From Bacillota bacterium (GTDB taxonomy: Bacteria > Bacillota > Clostridia > Lachnospirales > Lachnospiraceae), in contig JAEZLH010000009.1 of NCBI GenBank assembly GCA_023435895.1, forward strand, positions 102,067-166,066: a DNA stretch of 64,000 nt. Direction: 5' to 3'. This document shows positions 1 through 8,800 of the stretch, piece by piece. The stretch's first letter is position 1; every line of letters begins with the position of its first letter. The notes below the pieces were generated by a model. It was given only the letters and a program-made list of their open reading frames with translations. It was not told the DNA's origin and searched no databases. Both the position numbers and the translations under genes were made by a program.

Positions 1-872
1 GAAAAGCTAAGATAGATATCCTTCTCCCGTTGTATTGCAGTAACCGTAATGGTATTGTCAGGAAAGCTATAGTTAATTGCATTACGAATCAGATTATCAA
101 ATACCCGCTGCATTTTATTAACATCAATTTTAATCATTAAATTGGGTTCTGCATTGATGACGCAATCCAGACCTTTGTCGTAAAGCAGCGGCTTAAATTC
201 GTAAGTAATCTGTTCTAACATCCTGGTTAGATTTATCTTACTCAACTCAAGCGTTAGATTGGTCAAATTGAATCTGGTAATTTCAAAAAACTCATTAATC
301 AAATCCTCCAACCGCTCCGCCTTCTCAAGGGATATGGTAAGATATTTCTCTCTTAGCTCCTCCGATATTTGATTTTCATCACGCAGGAGGGTGAGATATC
401 CAATTACTGAGGTCAGAGGCGTCTTAAGATCATGTGCCAAATATACTACAAGATCATTCTTGCGCTGCTCCGCTTCCTTGGCTGCCCGCTCATTGTTTTG
501 AATATCAATCTTAATCTGATTCATTTGATATTCTACTTCTTTTAACTCAGAAGGCAGCTCTACCAGTTCATCCTTTGATTGATACATTACTTCGGTAGCC
601 TTAATAATATTCTCCAGATAACCAAGCGTCTTCATCCAGTAATACAGAAATATAACCAGGTATCCACTTCCCAAAACTAGGATAAAAAATTCGATATAAT
701 TATCATCAATTGCATTTAAAAATTGATATAGCACATTACTACCATACCATATAAATTGACGAAAATAATTTCTTGCCAATAAATACAAGGAAAGCATGAT
801 GACGCTATAAATAAAAATCGCAGTAAAAAATCTGGTTAATATCCTCATAGATAAGGCTCGTTTAAAATTCAT
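1..872 (-). CDS. VanS-like sensor histidine kinase (3' part outside window)
   Basis: About 290 residues are visible before the reading frame runs off the left edge. The N-terminus has two hydrophobic segments (about residues 12-35 and 63-83) flanking a short extracellular loop, then a linker, the dimerisation box with phospho-acceptor His in YLAHDLKTPLTSVIGY, and the N-box with NLIRNAINYS just before the edge. This layout and the His box are those of VanS-type kinases. The ATG at 872 lies 7 nt after the stop of the response regulator gene, so the two are translationally linked. The ligand cannot be read from the sequence; no vanHAX-type genes are visible, so resistance should not be assumed. 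Confidence 0.85.
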   Translation of the reverse strand, partial: MNFKRALSMRILTRFFTAIFIYSVIMLSLYLLARNYFRQFIWYGSNVLYQFLNAIDDNYIEFFILVLGSGYLVIFLYYWMKTLGYLENIIKATEVMYQSKDELVELPSELKEVEYQMNQIKIDIQNNERAAKEAEQRKNDLVVYLAHDLKTPLTSVIGYLTLLRDENQISEELREKYLTISLEKAERLEDLINEFFEITRFNLTNLTLELSKINLTRMLEQITYEFKPLLYDKGLDCVINAEPNLMIKIDVNKMQRVFDNLIRNAINYSFPDNTITVTAIQREKDIYLSF

Positions 873-879
873 TCTCCGC

Positions 880-1596
880 TTATTCAATTTGATAGCCTAC
901 CCCCCATACTGTTTTGATGAATTTTGGGTTCTTTGATGATTCCTTCATCTTCTCTCTCAATCGTCCAATATGTGCCATAACGGTATTATTATTATCCATG
1001 AATTTTTCTCCCCAAACTGCTTCAAACAGTTCTTCGGAGGAAACCACCTTTCCCCTATGCTCACACAGATACCATAAAATCGAAAATTCAATTGGGGTTA
1101 AGGTAAGCGATTTACCAAAAAGCTGACATTTGTGGGTATCCTTATTAATAACCAGACCATTGAATTCATATTCATTTGGAGTTAATAGCTCCATCTTTTC
1201 ACTCGATGGCATTACTTCTGAATGATTGTAGCGCATATACCTTCTGAGCTGAGTTTTGACTCTAGCTACTACCTCTAAAGGATTGAAGGGCTTTGTGATA
1301 TAATCATCTGCTCCAAGAGTTAAGCCCATGATCTTATCCATGTCCTCCACCTTCGCCGTAAGCATTATTACCGGAAAGAAATAATTCTCCCTAATCTTTT
1401 GACAAATACGAAAACCGTCTATATCCGGCAACATAACATCCAGTATTGCCAGGTCCAGTTTATGTGTTTGAATGCAATTTAAAGCTTCGGCACCGGAATA
1501 ATACTTATAAATCTGATATCCTTCATTTTTTAAATATACTTCCACCAAATCAGCTATTTCTTTCTCATCATCTACAATTAATATACTTTCACCCAT
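880..1596 (-). CDS. VanR-like OmpR-family response regulator
   Basis: A 238-residue two-domain regulator. The receiver domain (residues 1-120) carries the acidic pair in LIVDDEKE, the phospho-acceptor Asp in LAILDVMLPDIDG and the Lys in DDYITKPFNP. The C-terminal winged helix (about 140-238) has the OmpR/PhoB signature ending VWGVGYQIE. It is expected to bind DNA when phosphorylated by the kinase encoded just downstream. The start is set by AAGGAG a few bases before the ATG. VanR-like is a family-level statement; the regulon is unknown. Confidence 0.92.
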   Translation of the reverse strand: MGESILIVDDEKEIADLVEVYLKNEGYQIYKYYSGAEALNCIQTHKLDLAILDVMLPDIDGFRICQKIRENYFFPVIMLTAKVEDMDKIMGLTLGADDYITKPFNPLEVVARVKTQLRRYMRYNHSEVMPSSEKMELLTPNEYEFNGLVINKDTHKCQLFGKSLTLTPIEFSILWYLCEHRGKVVSSEELFEAVWGEKFMDNNNTVMAHIGRLREKMKESSKNPKFIKTVWGVGYQIE

Positions 1597-2019
1597 TGCT
1601 ACTCCTTCACCCCGGAATCTTTCTATCTTAACTCAGTTCGGATCTTTAACCACTCTAACAATTATAATCATTTTATCAAAGAATGGCAGAGTTGTCCATT
1701 TTGTTTCCAAAGGTTTTATGGTCATGTAATAGTCTTTCAGAACATCTCGACTATTTTCGACATATTATATATTATTCCATGAAAAATATGATTGTACACC
1801 GTGTACCAGGAAGCCAACTTTAATCAGAAACATTGATATCAGACTTATCCTTCTGCATTACTGTATTACTGCAATTATAAACTTCAAAACATTACAAAAG
1901 AAAAAATGCGAAACACATAAAACCTAAAGGCATCGGTGCGAAGGAATTCGTATCAACAATATTGGTATTCATCGTATTTCGTAATCAACAATAATCCATC
2001 AAACTAGAGGAGATATCAC
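1597..2019. other. Intergenic region between divergent genes
   Basis: About 420 bases separating the two-component operon (minus) from the propeller gene (plus). It must hold both promoters, but I see no clear -35/-10 pair, strong hairpin or repeat. The only clear signal is the GAGGAGAT ribosome site ahead of the start at 2020. Confidence 0.5.
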
Positions 2020-3033
2020 ATGAATATAAAAAGTGATCTTATGTTAAATAACCGAACTGAATATTTAAAGCAAATTGGTGTTCCAGACCATCATGACGAC
2101 TGCATTCCTGCAAAATGTTGTCCTGCTTTTGAAGAAATTGATTGTGAATTTTCACAATTAGCCTATATTTGCATCTTTGCTAGTGACTATGTATCCGTGG
2201 TTGATATAATTAAAGGAAAAAGACTTTATGATATTCGCGTTGGTTTAGGCCCTATTGATATTGCAATTGATCGTATCAACCAATTTGGCTTCGTGACCAA
2301 CTTTTCTGCTAATACAATCTCTAAGATCAATTTGAATTTAAGAAAGACTATTGCAACGATTCCAGTAGGTAAATCCCCTGCAGGTATTAGTTTATCTCGT
2401 GACGGCAGATTATTATATGTTGTTCATTACGGAGAACCGAGTGTATATGTCCTGGATGCCTGTACGTTAAATAAAATTACGGAAATCCCTCTTCCTAGCA
2501 TTGGTTTTCAAATTGACCTTGCAAAAAATGGCAGATTGGCCTATGTAAGCCTACGAAACAGTTCACAAATTGCAATCATCGACCTTTCTATCAATTTAGT
2601 CGTAAAAGTAATTCCTGCAGGAAGTGGAACAGAATGTGTGCGCGTAAGTCCTTCCAACCAACTGGTATGCGTATCCAACGAAGAAGGTGATAGCATCACT
2701 CCTGTTAATGTCCATCTTGGCGAGAGTGGTATACCCTATATCACCTCTCCTGGTATGCCGGTTGATATGGCCTTTACTAGCGATAGTAAACAATTGTATT
2801 GTGCGAATCGTGCCGACGATACCGTATCTTTCATTGACCTTTTTACCCATAAGGTTATCAATAAAATCAGCTGCGGCCCTGGCCCTTATGGCGTTGAAAT
2901 TGTACCCGAGAGAGGCAGACTCATTGTCTCCAACACCTATAGTAACACCATTTCCATTATTGATACCTGTTCGAATACGTTACGAGCAACCGTTACTGTA
3001 GGATACGCTCCTGCCTTTTTGGCTGTATTATAA
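2020..3033 (+). CDS. YVTN-type beta-propeller repeat protein
   Basis: 337 residues made of about seven 40-residue blades with the YVTN-family pattern (for example LYVVHYGEPSVYVLD, LYCANRADDTVSFID, LIVSNTYSNTISIID, each followed by a valine-glycine-proline turn). There is no signal peptide or membrane segment; instead the first 50 residues carry a short Cys/His cluster (DHHDDCIPAKCC and a later Cys). Such propellers usually bind proteins or surfaces; no catalytic residues are evident. A good ribosome site (GAGGAGAT) precedes the ATG. It is a single-gene transcript ended by the strong hairpin at 3155-3208. Confidence 0.8.
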   Translation: MNIKSDLMLNNRTEYLKQIGVPDHHDDCIPAKCCPAFEEIDCEFSQLAYICIFASDYVSVVDIIKGKRLYDIRVGLGPIDIAIDRINQFGFVTNFSANTISKINLNLRKTIATIPVGKSPAGISLSRDGRLLYVVHYGEPSVYVLDACTLNKITEIPLPSIGFQIDLAKNGRLAYVSLRNSSQIAIIDLSINLVVKVIPAGSGTECVRVSPSNQLVCVSNEEGDSITPVNVHLGESGIPYITSPGMPVDMAFTSDSKQLYCANRADDTVSFIDLFTHKVINKISCGPGPYGVEIVPERGRLIVSNTYSNTISIIDTCSNTLRATVTVGYAPAFLAVL

Positions 3034-3154
3034 TACGATGATGCACTAAATTATTAATAAATATACTTCTGAATGAAGACTCCTGAGAAATGTAGTACTA
3101 CCATATTTGTAACAAAATAAACGATTTTAATTCATGGAACGTATTCTATGCAAT

Positions 3155-3208
3155 AAAAAAAGGTGCTCTTAATCCTCATCAGCTATGTAGGATTAAGAGC
3201 ACCTTTTT
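3155..3208. terminator. Bidirectional intrinsic terminator
   Basis: A near-perfect 20-bp stem (AAAAAAGGTGCTCTTAATCC pairing with its complement at 3189-3208) around a short loop, with A-run before and T-run after. It can stop transcription after the propeller gene. Confidence 0.9.
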
Positions 3209-3284
3209 GTGCATGTTACACTTTTTTATAATACTGTTTCACAAGGATGCATAAAATCTATTATGATTCAAACGAGGTGATTTT

Positions 3285-4295
3285 GTGAGAGAAATTAATA
3301 ACTTGATATTTGAAGGCGGGGGCATATTAGGAATTTCATATCTGGGCGCGTTGGACTATCTATACCATAACGATAAAATGAAAAATTTAGAACGTGTTGG
3401 CGGCACCTCTGCCGGTGCAATCACTGCTTGCATCACCGCCTTTAACCTTCCTTTTCGTGAAATGACAGAGATTGCAAATTCGCTCGATTACAATAAAGTA
3501 CCCTCAAAGAGTGATATTTCTGCTATAAACGTAATCCCGAATGAGGTCAAAAAAGTCATTGAAGATTTATTCGGGGACATTAATTGTCTTTACCGAATGA
3601 TGACCCAATATGGATGGTATTCCACCGAATATTTTTACAAATGGATCAAGGGCGTAATTCACAACCAATTTGAGTCCACCAAAAAACGACCTCCTTATAC
3701 CTTCGAGGACTTTAAAGACCCCTCATTACATAAGAATAATCGTCCCTTTCTCGACCTCTATATCGTGGGAACAAATCTTACTATGAAAACTGCCTCTATA
3801 TTCTCCTATGAAACCACACCTTCCATGGAGGTAGCGGAAGCGATTAGGATATCCATGTCCATACCACTATTTTTTGAAGCAATTATATCGGATGATCATA
3901 ATATCTCAGGAAATGCAATGACGAATGTTCTCTGTGACGGAGGTGCAATCAACAACTACCCTCTGGCTCTTTTCGATTATCCGAAATATAACCCCAATCT
4001 ATATTATGGTATCAATATGGATACCCTGGGCATCCGCTTCCATAATAACCTGACCTATCAGCCGATTGATAATCTTATCTCCTATATCGAAGGGCTGCTG
4101 CATTTATATTCTTATGTACAAAACGGGGTGTACGAGTCCAATCCGCTGAATAAAGAACGGTCTATCGTTATTGATACACTTGATGTATCCCCTTTGGATT
4201 TTAATATAAAGACGAATGATGATACTTATCACTTCTTGTATAACCAAGGGTATGATGCGTCAAAAAATTATTTTGATAGTAGGAGGGTTCCTTGA
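3285..4295 (+). CDS. Patatin-like phospholipase
   Basis: 336 residues. The patatin fold is shown by the oxyanion loop GGGILG (residues 11-16), the nucleophile elbow GTSAG with Ser42, and the catalytic Asp218 in CDGGA, i.e. a Ser-Asp dyad lipid acyl hydrolase. There is no signal peptide, so it probably acts in the cytosol on membrane lipids or is exported by another route. The GTG start at 3285 is chosen because GAGGTGA lies 4-10 nt upstream. It stands alone between a terminator and an intron remnant; it has no visible partner such as a cyclic-nucleotide synthase, so a CBASS-type defence role is not supported. Confidence 0.87.
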   Translation: MREINNLIFEGGGILGISYLGALDYLYHNDKMKNLERVGGTSAGAITACITAFNLPFREMTEIANSLDYNKVPSKSDISAINVIPNEVKKVIEDLFGDINCLYRMMTQYGWYSTEYFYKWIKGVIHNQFESTKKRPPYTFEDFKDPSLHKNNRPFLDLYIVGTNLTMKTASIFSYETTPSMEVAEAIRISMSIPLFFEAIISDDHNISGNAMTNVLCDGGAINNYPLALFDYPKYNPNLYYGINMDTLGIRFHNNLTYQPIDNLISYIEGLLHLYSYVQNGVYESNPLNKERSIVIDTLDVSPLDFNIKTNDDTYHFLYNQGYDASKNYFDSRRVP

Positions 4296-4324
4296 AGTCT
4301 GAGTGAGCAATTTTACTATATTCA

Positions 4325-4590
4325 CTTTTAAGTAAGAGGAATCTCACCTCAAGCTTCTCACAGAACCGTACGTGAAAGTCTCCTTTCATACAGCTCTTAT
4401 CCTTCAACAATACGAGTAAAGATTGCCTCAATGAGCAGACAGTTTTGGCTCTCTCTGTCTTACAGTGCAGAGCCATTTTTCTGCTCTTCCCCTCATCCAG
4501 TTTCCTTCAGATTTCACCTCAATATGGACACCCTTGCCTTCGGCTATATCCTTCCCACCGGAAGGATTCCAAACTTGCACCGATTTCTAT
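4325..4590 (-). mobile_element. Group II intron RNA remnant
   Basis: Read on the minus strand this segment has the look of group II intron domains I-IV: GGTGTCCATATTGAGGTGAA and TCTGAAGGAAACTGGA, then GAGCTGTATGAAAGGAGAC, TTTCACGTACGGTTCTGTGA and GGTGAGATTCCTCTTACTT. These are phrases common in intron RNAs just before the maturase gene. The 5' end, maturase ORF and domains V-VI are missing, so it cannot splice or move. It sits immediately after the endolysin gene. Identification is by recognition of conserved RNA wording; boundaries are approximate. Confidence 0.6.
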
Positions 4591-4596
4591 ATATAA

Positions 4597-5352
4597 TTAC
4601 TCTCCTAGCAATACTCCTCTTGTTACCGGGCCACAATCTCCGTCAACTTTAAGATTGTACTGATTTTGATAAACTTTGATAGCTGCATCAGTGATCTCAC
4701 CACATTTTCCATCAACGGTAAGGTTTTTCACTTTTCCATTAACCACTACCTTAGTAATCCCTGCTTTTATTAACTCATACTGTACCCACTTCACATCCTC
4801 GCCTTTGCAACCCTTATGTATATTTCTTGTCGGTACTGGATAAGGAGTGTACTTTGCACCATTCTCCAATGTCATGACCACATGGCTACCTTCGCAGAGA
4901 TAGATTCCTCCACGCATTGCATAAGTATCGGATGTAGTGTACTTTTTATCGGTATATACATTAAACATCCCGGTTGCCTGTAACGCCGATTTCATTGTCC
5001 TGGTGGTGTTGCCCTCACTGATTTTTAAGCCAGCTAGCTTGTAGCAAGCAGAAACCAAAGAAGAACAATCAAATTCTCCTGAAGCTTTAGTCATTCCTAC
5101 TTTCTTAATGCTATTATATCCGGTCAGTCTCTGAGACTGATCATAACCAAAGTTATTATTGGCGCAAATCTGCTCCATGATCTTAGCTGCCTTCTCTGCC
5201 AGCTTCGGATCTTTGCATTCCATATATAGATTCCATGCAGGATTATGTCGATACCATAATCTTGTACAGATTTCTTTTCCTGTCTGATCCCCTACTTTTC
5301 CACCTGCTATTTTTCCGTTTTCGTCGATTGATGCATGTCCTAACTTAATCAT
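4597..5352 (-). CDS. Tailocin endolysin (NlpC/P60-like hydrolase with peptidoglycan-binding domain)
   Basis: 251 residues from the chosen start. An N-terminal cysteine hydrolase-like domain (residues 1-170) has Cys96 in GEFDCSSLV and His157 in CEGSHVVM, the Cys/His arrangement of NlpC/P60-type peptidases. A PG_binding_1-type domain follows (about 178-250) with the KGEDVKWVQ and VDGDCGPVTRG motifs. It should cleave the cell's own wall to release particles once the holin opens the membrane. The ATG at 5352 is preferred over one at 5370 because GGGAGG sits 8 nt upstream and proteins of this type begin with the xIxxGHASxDENG motif. It overlaps the end of the holin gene. Confidence 0.85.
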   Translation of the reverse strand: MIKLGHASIDENGKIAGGKVGDQTGKEICTRLWYRHNPAWNLYMECKDPKLAEKAAKIMEQICANNNFGYDQSQRLTGYNSIKKVGMTKASGEFDCSSLVSACYKLAGLKISEGNTTRTMKSALQATGMFNVYTDKKYTTSDTYAMRGGIYLCEGSHVVMTLENGAKYTPYPVPTRNIHKGCKGEDVKWVQYELIKAGITKVVVNGKVKNLTVDGKCGEITDAAIKVYQNQYNLKVDGDCGPVTRGVLLGE

Positions 5353-5830
5353 CCATTTTACCTCCCTCATCCTTTAACTCTTCCACCTCAATGATTCCTG
5401 ATGTTTTATCCTCTACCTGTTTCTTAATATTCTTTGTTATAGCCAGGAGGAAAGGAGGCAATTCTACACCAATGTCCCTAATGTTTTCAAGTATACTAAT
5501 AATTTCATTCAAAGTTAACCATAGAGCAACTATACAAGCAATTAAGTATGTAAATGGTAATGTTATCCCTATCGTATCTCCGGCATATATTAATAACTGG
5601 TCCGTCATAGCTCCGATACCCACTAGTATCCACATACATATCTTTTTTGCTATACCCTGTATCCCTTTATAGCTATCAATTGTTTGTCCCCTGTACTTAC
5701 TGGCAGCTAACCCAGTTAAATAATCAAAAACATTGCAAAACACCATGATAATTACAGGTATCGCTAAGATACCAAGCCATCCGCTCAGTGTGGCAAATAC
5801 CGCAGTAAAAATAGACTTTGTTTTGCTCAT
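5345..5830 (-). CDS. Phage holin, TcdE/Bhl4 type
   Basis: 161 residues from the chosen ATG (AAGAAGGT 6 nt upstream; another ATG lies 18 nt further up). It has three hydrophobic segments (about residues 11-35, 60-82 and 88-110), the NVFDYLTGLAA motif of the phage_holin_4 / toxin-secretion family, and a charged C-terminal tail. It should form the timed membrane lesion that lets the endolysin reach the wall. It lies between the fibre and endolysin genes, the usual place of a lysis cassette in PBSX-like elements. Confidence 0.88.
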   Translation of the reverse strand: MSKTKSIFTAVFATLSGWLGILAIPVIIMVFCNVFDYLTGLAASKYRGQTIDSYKGIQGIAKKICMWILVGIGAMTDQLLIYAGDTIGITLPFTYLIACIVALWLTLNEIISILENIRDIGVELPPFLLAITKNIKKQVEDKTSGIIEVEELKDEGGKMDD

Positions 5831-5887
5831 TCTTATACCTTCTTTCATTTTTTATAATATAAAAGACACCCTCATGGATGCCTTCTA

Positions 5888-8800
5888 TTACTTAATTAAT
5901 ATCTGTATTATATTATCAGATAGTCTTTTTAAAACTCTGTATCCAGTATCCGATAGAGTTGCAATTCCTTCATCATCCGGCCAGCTATATCCGTTAACTA
6001 TACAGGTACCATCATCTCTAACAAGGAGTTTTCCCATCATACCTACTACTGCCCATTCTGGACGCTGCTCTCTTGGTATGTATTCTTGCATAGGATCATA
6101 GTTCGGATTTATTACAGGTATATATGTGTCAATCTCTTTAATTATTTCTTCTATCTCTCCCGTTTCTTTTTTAACACTCGTTTCACTGGTTTTAATCTTG
6201 CCCCACTTATATTTTATGCGTCCCCACTCATCTGTGATATATTTATTATTCCACTCATCCTGATGACTATCTCCAATAACAGAAGGAGTAGCCGAAATAA
6301 CGCCTAATAAAAAATCGTCTGTAGAAACAGCCTTTCGCATTTTATCACCTTCAAGTGTTACAAAGAATCCCACTCTATCTTCATTATCTATATTCTCATC
6401 TATCCACTCAAAGTACTCAGCATAATCTGCACCTGTAGAATTAAAAGCAGATAATCCGTAAGTCTTTCCATCAAACGTTACTCTAAATGCATTTGACCTA
6501 CTTGTATCACTTGTTCCTTTACCTATTATAAATGCACTATCTGTAGATACAAATGATCCACTGGTTCCGTGTGCAACATTATGCTTGCCAATGACTGTCT
6601 GGCAATATCCTTGTGCGATTGTACCTGCATTCTGTGCATGAGCCGCAACGCCACTTGCTACTGTTCCGTTACCCTCTGCATGTCCGTACTGTCCAGAAGC
6701 TTGTGTATTATACCCTTCTGAATGAGAGTTTGCTCCACTTGCTGTAGTAGTATTTCCTTCGGCATGTGAATATGTCCCCGTAGCTTCTGTAGTATTTCCT
6801 TCGGCGTGTGCTCCATTACCACTGGCATAGCTAATATTTCCTTCGGCATGAGATTGAGGACCCTCAGCCAGAGTGTTAAGTCCTTCTGCATGGGAGTAGT
6901 TACCCATTGCATTAGACCCTTTTCCTTCTGCATGACAACTATTTCCCTGTGCAATTGTTCCATTTCCCTCTGCATGAGTAAAATTTCCTGCTGTTGTATC
7001 TGAGGATAAACTATAGTTCCCTAAACCTGCACATGTACCATAACCTTCTGCATGCGAAGCTGATCCTAAAGCTGCTGACATTATACCTTCGCTGTGTGAA
7101 CTGTTGCCAAAAGCTCTAGTTCCATTACCTTCCGCGTGGGTATAATATCCTTGGGTTGAAGTATCTGGTGAGACTGTTGGAACTGAAACTCCTGCGGCTG
7201 TTCCATATCCTTCTGCGTGAGCACTATTTCCTACCGCTACAGTACTATTTCCTTCTGCGTGAGCACCATTGCCACCACTAGCTACAGTTCCAACACCTTC
7301 TGCATGTGAATTTAGTCCTTTTGCTGTAGTTGTATTTCCTTCGGCATGAGAATTGTCACCACTAGCAGTACTGTTGTTTCCTTCAACATGTGATCTAGCT
7401 CCACTAGCAACATTGTTATATCCCTCCACATGTATAGCATAAGGTATGTCAGTTCTTTTTATCAAGCAGGTATTATTTGCTGATAAAGTAGCTGTAGTAT
7501 TCAATGTTATGACATTACCCGATATTGCAGTAATATGTACGTCGTAGAGAGCTACTGAACCTTTAACATTAATGTCAACCAAGTCGCCAACAGATAGTCC
7601 ATTTGCATCAAAAAGAGTTAATGTTTTTGCAGAATTGTTGGTGGATGCAATGGTGTAAAGCGTTCCATTTGATGCTAAATTAAATCTACCCTCTACATGT
7701 GAATATCCTGTTGCTCCTACATTGTACATTCCTTCTACATGAGATGAAACACCAATAGAAATATTACCATTACCTTCTGTGTGAGAGTAATAGCCTAAGG
7801 ATGCATTACCATTACCTTCTACATGAGAAATATCTCCACTAGCAATATTACTTCCACCTTCTGCGTGTGAATTTAATCCACTAGCCGTTGTATAGTACCC
7901 TTCTGCATGAGAATAGTTACCACTTGATACTGAACCTATTCCTTCGGAGTGTGAATAATCTCCGCTTGATATTGTATTTCTTCCTTCTGCGTGCGATGCC
8001 CTTCCTGTTGATACAGTGTTATATCCTTCTGCGTGTGTTGGGAATTGTGATGCTGATACAAGTTTTTTAACGACACTAATCCATGATGCCGAAATCGTAG
8101 CAGTTGTATTAAGAGTCACTGTATTTCCGTTAATTGCAGTTATAGGTATATCAAGCATTGGGGAGATATCATTACCTCTCATATCTAACATATCCCCAAT
8201 AACTAATCCAGTTACATTATTTAAGGTAATTGTTTTTAATGTGTTATCAAATCCAGTTATGTTATAAAGTGTCCCATTTGATGCTAAAGTACCTCCGCCT
8301 TCGGCATGAGCAGACGAAGAATTTGCCACACTAGAAGTTCCTTCCGCATGAGCACCTGCTGCATTAGCAACTGTACTTCCACCTTCGGCATGTGAACCGC
8401 TTCCATTGGAAACTGTACTTAGACCTTCTGCATGAGCACCATTTCCATTTGCAGTGGTGCCTTTCCCTTCTGCATGGGAACTGTTACCCGATGCTTTTGT
8501 TCCATTACCTTCTGCGTGAGAAAAATACCCTGCTGTAGTATCGGTTGATATATCAACATTCTCAATTGATCCCGCTACAGTGCCTCTACCTTCCGCGTGT
8601 GATCCAATTCCACTGGCTATAGTTAACCTTCCTTCGGCATGCGAGCTGTTGCCAGAAGCACGTGCTCCATTCCCTTCGGCGTGCGAGAAATTACCCACGG
8701 CAGTATCACCAGATGCACTAGCTGTTCCGGAAGCTCCTGCAACCGTGCCGTACCCTTCCGCATGAGAAGAGTATCCATTTGCATTTGTTAAGTTTCCTTC

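Noticed and set aside
1..1596. Vancomycin resistance locus
   Set aside because: The two-component pair is VanRS-like, but no vanH, vanA/B or vanX genes are visible and such pairs have many other roles.
3285..4295. CBASS-type anti-phage effector (patatin)
   Set aside because: No cyclic-nucleotide synthase or accessory gene is adjacent; the patatin stands alone.
4201..4476. 91-codon minus-strand frame
   Set aside because: It runs antisense into the patatin gene and covers the intron RNA remnant; no ribosome site and no protein-like pattern.
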